Assembly (NCBI GenBank): GCA_965649825.1
Contig: OZ287696.1
Coordinates: forward strand, 2,263,724 to 2,327,723
Reading direction: 5' to 3'
Source of the DNA: Penicillus capitatus
Taxonomy: Eukaryota; Chlorophyta
DNA length: 64,000 nt
A model generated the notes under the pieces. The model ran no database searches. It saw only the letters and a list, made by a program, of their open reading frames with translations, and was not told where the DNA came from. Below, piece by piece: positions 58,174 through 64,000 of this stretch. Numbering within the stretch: the first letter of the stretch is position 1; each line of letters opens with the position of its first letter. The position numbers were made by a program, and so were the translations under genes.

Positions 58174-60139
58174 GTGTCACATCAGATGCGTCGTACTGAT
58201 CGAGACAGCCCTGCGAAATCGAAGCGGTAGTCCGCCGCGACGCCATAAATGTCCCAACACGACAGTCACATCGCCTTGGAAATCTCGGTGACAACCGTAT
58301 TCGCAGTTTTTGAAGGCGTTTTACGCCACCCCCGAACCCGGCTGAACGCGCGCGGAAGTTTCGGAGTTAGGTCCTCCGATTTGTCTCATGTCGCGTAATC
58401 CCAGCGCTTGGGCCAGCGTCGCAAACGATGAGGCTGCACCGAGGCGCGACCGCTGCCTGTCTGCCAAGTTGCTCTCACGGCGACTCCCCGACGTCTCTCG
58501 AGACAACTTTCTCGTCTTCCTGCCATTCGTCGCGACGACTTTCTTGACGACTCTTTGCGAGTCTGACGGACCGAGGCATGCTGTTCTTTGACGTTTCTTG
58601 ACAAGACGCCGTTTTCTTGTCCATTCATTGTAGGTTTTGTGGCCGGCACACCCTGGTAGACTGTTGTTAATCAACCGTTTTCCCTTGTTGCCTCACTTAC
58701 TCTCCGCGTGTCGTGGCACCTTGTGATTATTTCACTATCACATAACACCTGCCCCCGACGAGTTTCGATACCGGTCATTCTTAGTTGACACAGTCTTTCT
58801 TCCTGATGGGACGTGGTGCAGATTCTTTTTGACCGCGTTTTTTGGCCGACTTCAGCTCATTCCGTCACCTTCTGGTTCGCGGGCAGTCCGTAGCGGAAAG
58901 CGGTTCTCCGGCGTCGAAGAAGTCGGCCGACGGTCAGAGCGAAGGCGTGCAGGGATGTTTGTGTGTGCGGGTGGAGATGGCTGACGACGAAACTGTATCG
59001 AGGCGAGAAAGGCAACATTTAACTAAAGTCGTCAAACGAAATCGGTTAAGAGAGATTCCCGCGGGGCTAGGAGAGGTCCTTACTCCTGGCGTCGGAGAAA
59101 AAATATAGCAATCGTCTACGCACGGAGGCAGTCGGAAGTTATTCTCGTCCAGACCCGTCCTTATGTCGGTCTGGTTAGAAGAGTGTTTTCCGGCGGTTTT
59201 TACAAAATCGGCTGCCCGAACTTCTTGGATGTTTTTTTCCATTTCCCCTGACGGGGCGTGGCACATGTTCATTCAAACGCCATGTAAATGAGGAATTATA
59301 TATATTCTCAGTTGACACAGACGTCGTCGTCGCTCGTAAGATCTTTCATCTTTGAAGTTGGACATCCTCTACCCACAAGTTTCCCTGCTTCTATATTCAT
59401 GGATCCCTATCTGTCCACTGGTCGATGTGAAACCTAAAGGCCGCTATAGTACTTAACATCTATCTGTTTGTATCGACAAAACTCGTCTTTTCAAGGCTCT
59501 TTCATTTCAAAAACATAGTCTCTCGCGCCGGCCGATGCAAAAGTGAGTTATGTCTCGAAACTTAAAGTCAGTCTGTAACACAACATACTTCTCTTCCCAT
59601 TTTGAAGGTTCGGAGACGAAAATCGAATCTCTATTCCGATTTATATCTAGACCATCATCATTTTGGCCCATGTGGCACACTTAGATACTCCTCGCCTGTG
59701 ATACTCAGCGACCTTTCCGATGCTCTTGTTCGACCTCCGACAGTTTCGCTCTTCTATGAAGCAATGGCAGTTGAACCGCTGCTGCTCGCGGGGCTGCAAT
59801 TCAAGATTGCTTCCTCGATGGCATTTGACGTGCAACGAATCCTTCGTTGAGAACTGATCGCATTCTGCTTGCCAGTGCTCACAAAGTGGACAAGGTACAT
59901 GCTGCAAAGCGTTCAAGGCTGCCGTTGGACAACCCAAAGGGTCCAATGACAGTCTCAGACTCTCGCGTGTTTTCATAGTTGTCCGACGAAACGATCAATC
60001 CTTAAGTCGACGGTAAGTATCAGACGGATCCAGTTTAAACATATCCGCGGTACCAATTTTAGAGCCATCCGTTTTCTTTATTCATCTCGATATCAGAGCG
60101 CATTTGGCATGCATCGACGACACCAGATCTTTTTTCAGG

Positions 60140-61560
60140 AAATGGCGTTAATCTTTCCTGTCTTATCCGTTCAAATCATTCAGCGAGTGCCAAGGTAAAA
60201 CCCAAGCTGTCATCTGTCTCTTTTTCGAAGTTCAGCTCCAAGCTAAACAAAAGTGTTTCAGCTATAACGGTGTGGGTGTGGCATTCGAATGAAACAAGTC
60301 ACTAGAGCAAAAAAACCAGTCCACTACCCACGTGCTTGTGGGCATCGCTACGGCAACAGATTCGACGAAAGACACACAAAGCTGTAACTGTGATCCTGAG
60401 ACTGACTCAGTTGTTCTCAACTCAGGTTATCTACTAGAGAGCCCTTGGGCGGATTAACTTGATGGCTTACATGTCTGTGTCGACTGCCTCTGCCTTGACA
60501 TAGAAGTGCGAAACACACGGCAAAAGTTTTGCTCTACAGCTTAGAACCCGAAAATATTCATTAGAGAGTCGCATGGTTCGCTTTCAAGAAGAGCAACTCG
60601 GTACCATCATCCAGAAAGGCGGCTCGAAGATCAGAGACTCGTAGATAGATCTGCTTTCTTTAGACAGCGCAACCTCCGCAATTCCTTCATCATGAAAGAA
60701 TAGCTACGAGACTACAATCGGAATGACTCGCGGGAATATGCGAAGCCGGAGAAAACAACACAGACCAGTCTTGTCAAAACGAGCATCATGCAGCAAACCG
60801 CGGTTTGGTGTCGAAGGAGCGTCCCTTTGTCTTCCAGGTTTCGCTTTCTTTATCTCCGCCCTCGACGGCGGTTTCTACGAGTCGAGAACGCCGTCAAGGC
60901 GCGGTGGTCCTTAGATGCCAAGTTCGCAGTTACCATCTCTTGCACATCTGACACTGCGAAGCAGATTTGGCCGTAGACAAGAGGCGACTGCTGAACGAAT
61001 GGGTTCAGGAAGTGTCGCGTCATACAGCTGTTTTCGCCCACGCATCACCGCAGTTTTCGCATGGAGCCATTGGAGCCCCAGAATCATGGACTGAAGTCCA
61101 TCCCGCACTGTCCATCCAACAGTGAAGTGTTGCTGTCTTAGGTGGAGTTGGAATTCGATGGTCTTTCCGGCATCGGGGTACTGTGGGGTTCCATTCCACA
61201 AGACTTTCATCGAATATGGATGACCAAGATGCAAAAACAGATTGTGGACAGCTCACCACAGTGGACGGTTTTCCGCATAACCATAGGATCAGCGGCCTCT
61301 GGGACGGTTTCCCTGACCGGTTAAGAAGAAACAACCGTAGGAGAACTTCATAAGATGCAGCAGAAGGTACTCTCATGGATGGGCAGCTTTTTTATGCCTT
61401 CTTAGGCTGTGCTGTTAGCAAAAATAGACGGCACAGATCCTCCGCTCTACGACTGGGAGGGTGATACCATGCAAGTGCACCCCGGAGACAAACTTCAGTT
61501 TCGATTCAGCCGCCTGCGTCGAACTACGGATGGACACGTCAGACGGTTGAGTTGACACGA
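60140..61560. other. unique insert in copy B, with a possible RPB7-like fragment
   Basis: Not present in copy A. Most of it shows only short frames. One plus-strand piece at about 61410-61555 reads AVLLAKIDGTDPPLYDWEGD, then MQVHPGDKLQFRFSRLRR, which resembles the C-terminal segment of the RNA polymerase subunit RPB7 (pattern D-P-P-x-Y, then a G-D-x-[IL]-x-[FL]-x segment). The expected final part of RPB7 is missing and I found no convincing upstream part, so at best it is a gene fragment or a diverged gene with unresolved exons. Confidence 0.3.
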
Positions 61561-61684
61561 TAAATTCTGAGAACTTCGGCACAAACGAACACAATACACG
61601 TTTGCGCTTTTCGTTTTATCTTTTCGCGCCGTCTGTTTTTGGACATACTTCAGACTTCCAATCTTTCCGAATACCTTTTGAAGA

Positions 61685-62003
61685 ATGCGTTGTGCCTGTA
61701 ACGTCGGCCAATGCGACGCGAGTTGCTCGTGCCCAGACGCTTGCAGATGCAAATCGGGAAACCCGATGGTCAATTACTCAGAACCCTGCGGCTGCCGCCA
61801 TTGTGTCGCGTCATGTGGCGTTTGCAGAACGATTAATCGTCCTGGCGCGAAGAAAAAAGTGCTCGAACGCGTCGGTGGAGGAATGGTCGTTGCCACTATC
61901 ATTGCCGGCACTGTGGTAATGGTTCGCAAAAGAATGGGCCGCAGAGAAGTAGCCTCCGTCATTATCCCTTTCTGCGCTTACCTATTTCGTTTAGGTGGCC
62001 TGA
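61685..62003 (+). CDS. tail-anchored metallothionein-like protein, copy B
   Basis: About 90 residues. Twelve cysteines lie in the first 50 residues (RCACNVGQCDASCSC, ACRC, PCGCRHCVASCGVC), followed by a basic linker (PGAKKKVLERVGGG), a hydrophobic helix (MVVATIIAGTVVMV) and a basic tail RKRMGRRE. A 46-nt intron at 61949-61994 leads to a last exon of two codons and a stop. Layout, intron position and intron length equal those of the gene at 26773, but the protein is only about 40-50% identical by eye and the cysteine spacing differs in the first half. Probable metal-binding head held on a membrane. Confidence 0.7.
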
Positions 62004-62721
62004 CACATCTGTCAAAGGAAGCGCTGCAGCTGTAGATTTATCTTCCACACTATTACTTCATTAGTGGTTGTTCGCCCACGGTGCCCATTTTTGTCGGTCG
62101 GCATGGCAATGTAAGCCCAACGGCCATGACAAATTTGGAGCCTATTCCTTACTTTGCGACTGTGAGACGCTAGAGAGAGTTAGAACATTCAGAGAGCTGC
62201 TCACGCACATCAGTTTGTCATCATCATTATGAATGTCGAATCTTTAGTCTCAAAATTCATGTGCCCCGCAACTTCGTTCGCGCTTAGGGAGGAGGAGAGT
62301 TGCGGCCGCCTCGCACCTTCAAAACGGCAAGGGAGGACACTGAGGCAGAGGCAGTCGCCGACGCACTCTTAACACAGGTGTAGATTCCAGGTGCGCAGGC
62401 ACGTCGGCCGATACAGGGAAAAAAGAACATGTGGCATGCAGACAGGGTGAATGCGTTGTTGGGCTTGGTAGAGTGGTTCTTCCTCGCTCGCCCGAAGATT
62501 TTTTGTTCGTGGCTACAGCACGATACGAACGACTCGTGAACTGCTGCTGCATGAGAGATGCGCCGAGTGGACCGTCCGCCAAACCGTAGAGAACCTGGAA
62601 CTTCGCATGACTTACGCGCTTGCGGCGTGGAGATGCCGATTAAGTCACCTCTTTCCCGAGGTGGGCAAACATCCACCGCGCGCTGGGCGAGAAGCTTAGT
62701 AGGGATACTTGCCCAGATTCT

Positions 62722-63488
62722 GATGACCTGTCATCACGTCGGGCAGAATCTAAAACTGTCGCTGCCGGACGGCTCGGCCGCCTACGTGTCCCTCAACGAG
62801 ATTCAATCGAGGGACAGACAGCTGGAAGTATATCACCGGGCCCTGTCTTGGCAGAACGAGCTCTTCACAGAATGTCGCCGCATAAGAACGCAGGCCACAC
62901 AGGCTCTTGACCTACACCAGCAGTGCTCCGTGGAGTGGGACGACCTGTCTGTGTTCTTGTAGCATGAGCTGTTTCGCCTCAGGGAGAAAGCTGCCAAGGA
63001 GGGCACCGGCAAGGCAGGTTCAGGAGGGAAGCACAGACTCCATATCCGCCTCCGGCGGTGGTGGAATGTATGGATCCGGCCGTGGAGGAGTACCTCCTGG
63101 CATCGCTCGAGTCGATGCACAAGAGACTCATCCCAGACTGCAGAGTCTGATCTCCGCTGCGATGCACGTCCACGTTAAGAGCTTGTCGGATCCAGACTCC
63201 CGGCAGCGTCACGCCGTGAAGCGCCTTGCCATCGACCAGAGAAACGACATCACGAGACTGGGCATCGCTCCCAAGCGCCTGGCGCGAGACGGCAGTGGAG
63301 CGAAGAGGTACAGAGCCGTCGAAGCGACGACCGGGGTCTCGTCTTCCACGAAGGATGCTGGATGCCGTTCGTCGAGTGTCCCCTCTGAGAAGAAAAGGCG
63401 TCAGGACAGGAAGACGACTGCCGACTGCGTCCTGCGTCGTCTGCCGACTGCGTCCTGCGTCGTCTGCCGAAAACGACTCCCGATCTGA
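62722..63488 (+). pseudogene. decayed ORF cluster shared by both duplication copies, copy B
   Basis: First frame from an ATG at 62722 reads MTCHHVGQNLKLSLPDGSAA, then LNEIQSRDRQLEVYHRALSW and CRRIRTQATQALDLHQQ, and stops at a TAG (62959-62961) where copy A is open. The second frame (SLISAAMHVHVKSLSDPD onward, to 63488) is nearly identical to copy A. A small tandem duplication near 63417-63470 alters the end. No family recognised. Confidence 0.4.
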
Positions 63489-63747
63489 GCGAGGCAGAGG
63501 CGAAGCAGACGATGCGCTCGGACAGATGACGACGGCCAAAATGACTTACTCACTCGATTGTTCCACGACGTCGATCGACGCTGTTTTCATGAAACGTGTG
63601 GCCCTTCGGCTTTCATCCGACGTGCAACGCCTAACCTCTGCGCGATCCCGAGACCTCGCCAAGCGGCGTCGACGGCCGCTCTCATGCCCCCGGTCTTCCC
63701 GAAGGACAGATCCCCCGAAGAGACGACTCTGCTCTCGGTGCGGCTCC

Positions 63748-64000
63748 GTGCCCGAGCTGGAGTTCGCCAGAGGGACTGCAGCGCGTGACGACTACGACGC
63801 CATCTGCGTTCTCGGAGGCGGCCACTCGGCCGACGGAACGCATCCGCCCTGGGTCTCGCGGCGACTCGAACTCGCCCGACGTCTCCTCGAGCGCCAGGCC
63901 GGTCCCGCCGTCCTCCTGTGCGTCGGTAAGCGAATCCCTTCGGACGTCTCCTTCGGAGGTATTTGTGCAGGGGGAGGAACACCACACAGGCCGCCGCTGT
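63748..64000 (+). CDS. DUF218 / YdcF-like protein, second copy, cut by window end
   Basis: Almost identical to the first 84 codons of the gene at 28836: DDYDAICVLGGGHSADG and LLCVGKRIPSD (Ile in place of Phe). The frame is open to the window end. As in copy A, an upstream exon probably provides the true start. Confidence 0.65.
   Translation, partial: MPELEFARGTAARDDYDAICVLGGGHSADGTHPPWVSRRLELARRLLERQAGPAVLLCVGKRIPSDVSFGGICAGGGTPHRPPL

Larger units (their letters stand above)
58138..64000. repeat. large direct segmental duplication, copy B
   Basis: Direct-orientation partner of 24168-29088, cut by the window end. It lacks the extra 400 bp seen near the left end of copy A but has about 1.4 kb of additional unique sequence (about 60140-61560) in its variable middle. 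It carries its own cysteine-rich gene, matching decayed ORFs, a local tandem duplication of about 27 bp near 63417-63470 and the start of a DUF218 gene. Confidence 0.9.

Noticed and set aside
1-64000. tRNA or rRNA genes
   Set aside because: No cloverleaf with recognisable A and B boxes or rRNA core sequence was noticed by eye; a tRNA search would be needed to exclude them.

Overview
This is nuclear DNA of a plastid-bearing unicellular eukaryote (an alga or close relative) with a compact genome. Most genes are interrupted by very short introns, typically 44-60 nt and mostly GT-AG. I recognised these by joining reading frames so that protein families read through. A photosynthetic or plastid-bearing host is supported by a TLP18.3/Psb32 thylakoid protein with a lumen-type targeting region, a PAP/fibrillin plastid lipid protein, a PRC-barrel protein with a transit-like N-terminus, a plant-type PRMT10, and an FAD synthase with the sulfurtransferase-like domain first. 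I cannot name the species. Base composition is near 50% GC by eye, higher around 28-31 kb.

Layout. 1-24.1 kb is a dense housekeeping block: GCN1 (3' part), MECR/ETR1, Hikeshi, a METTL2/6/8-type tRNA methyltransferase, an orphan Ser/Pro-rich protein, an RNase PH-fold exosome subunit, fibrillin, a Mei2-like RNA-binding protein, a J-domain protein, the PRC-barrel protein, a small membrane protein, sorting nexin 1, PRMT10 and a seipin-like protein. Neighbours are often head-to-head with about 100 bp or less between start codons, or tail-to-tail with touching or overlapping stops. 24.2-29.1 kb is the first copy of a large direct duplication whose second copy runs from 58.1 kb to the window end. 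Both copies carry a short gene for a cysteine-rich, metallothionein-like protein with a C-terminal membrane segment, decayed ORFs, and a DUF218 gene. 29.6-33.3 kb holds a cysteine synthase, a degenerate LAGLIDADG homing-endonuclease-family gene and a reverse-transcriptase fragment. 35.2-39.6 kb is a large diverged inverted repeat carrying a mirrored pair of orphan paralogues, one with a perfect 30-bp tandem array. 39.9-57.1 kb is again housekeeping: dihydropyrimidinase with signal peptide and KDEL, TLP18.3/Psb32, a small membrane protein, HINT, a U2AF large-subunit-like splicing factor, a long coiled-coil protein, FAD synthase, a WD40-TRP-like ion channel fusion, and signal peptidase subunit SPC12.

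How it fits together. The housekeeping blocks cover translation control, lipid metabolism, RNA processing, endosomal and ER functions and plastid maintenance; no operon-like pathway is visible. The duplicated accessory region is the most unusual part. Its flanks are nearly identical between copies, while the cysteine-rich gene between them has diverged strongly, and one copy lies next to a cysteine synthase. This suggests a modular, possibly metal- or sulfur-related accessory locus. All coordinates of multi-exon genes are overall spans; exon limits are inferred by eye.
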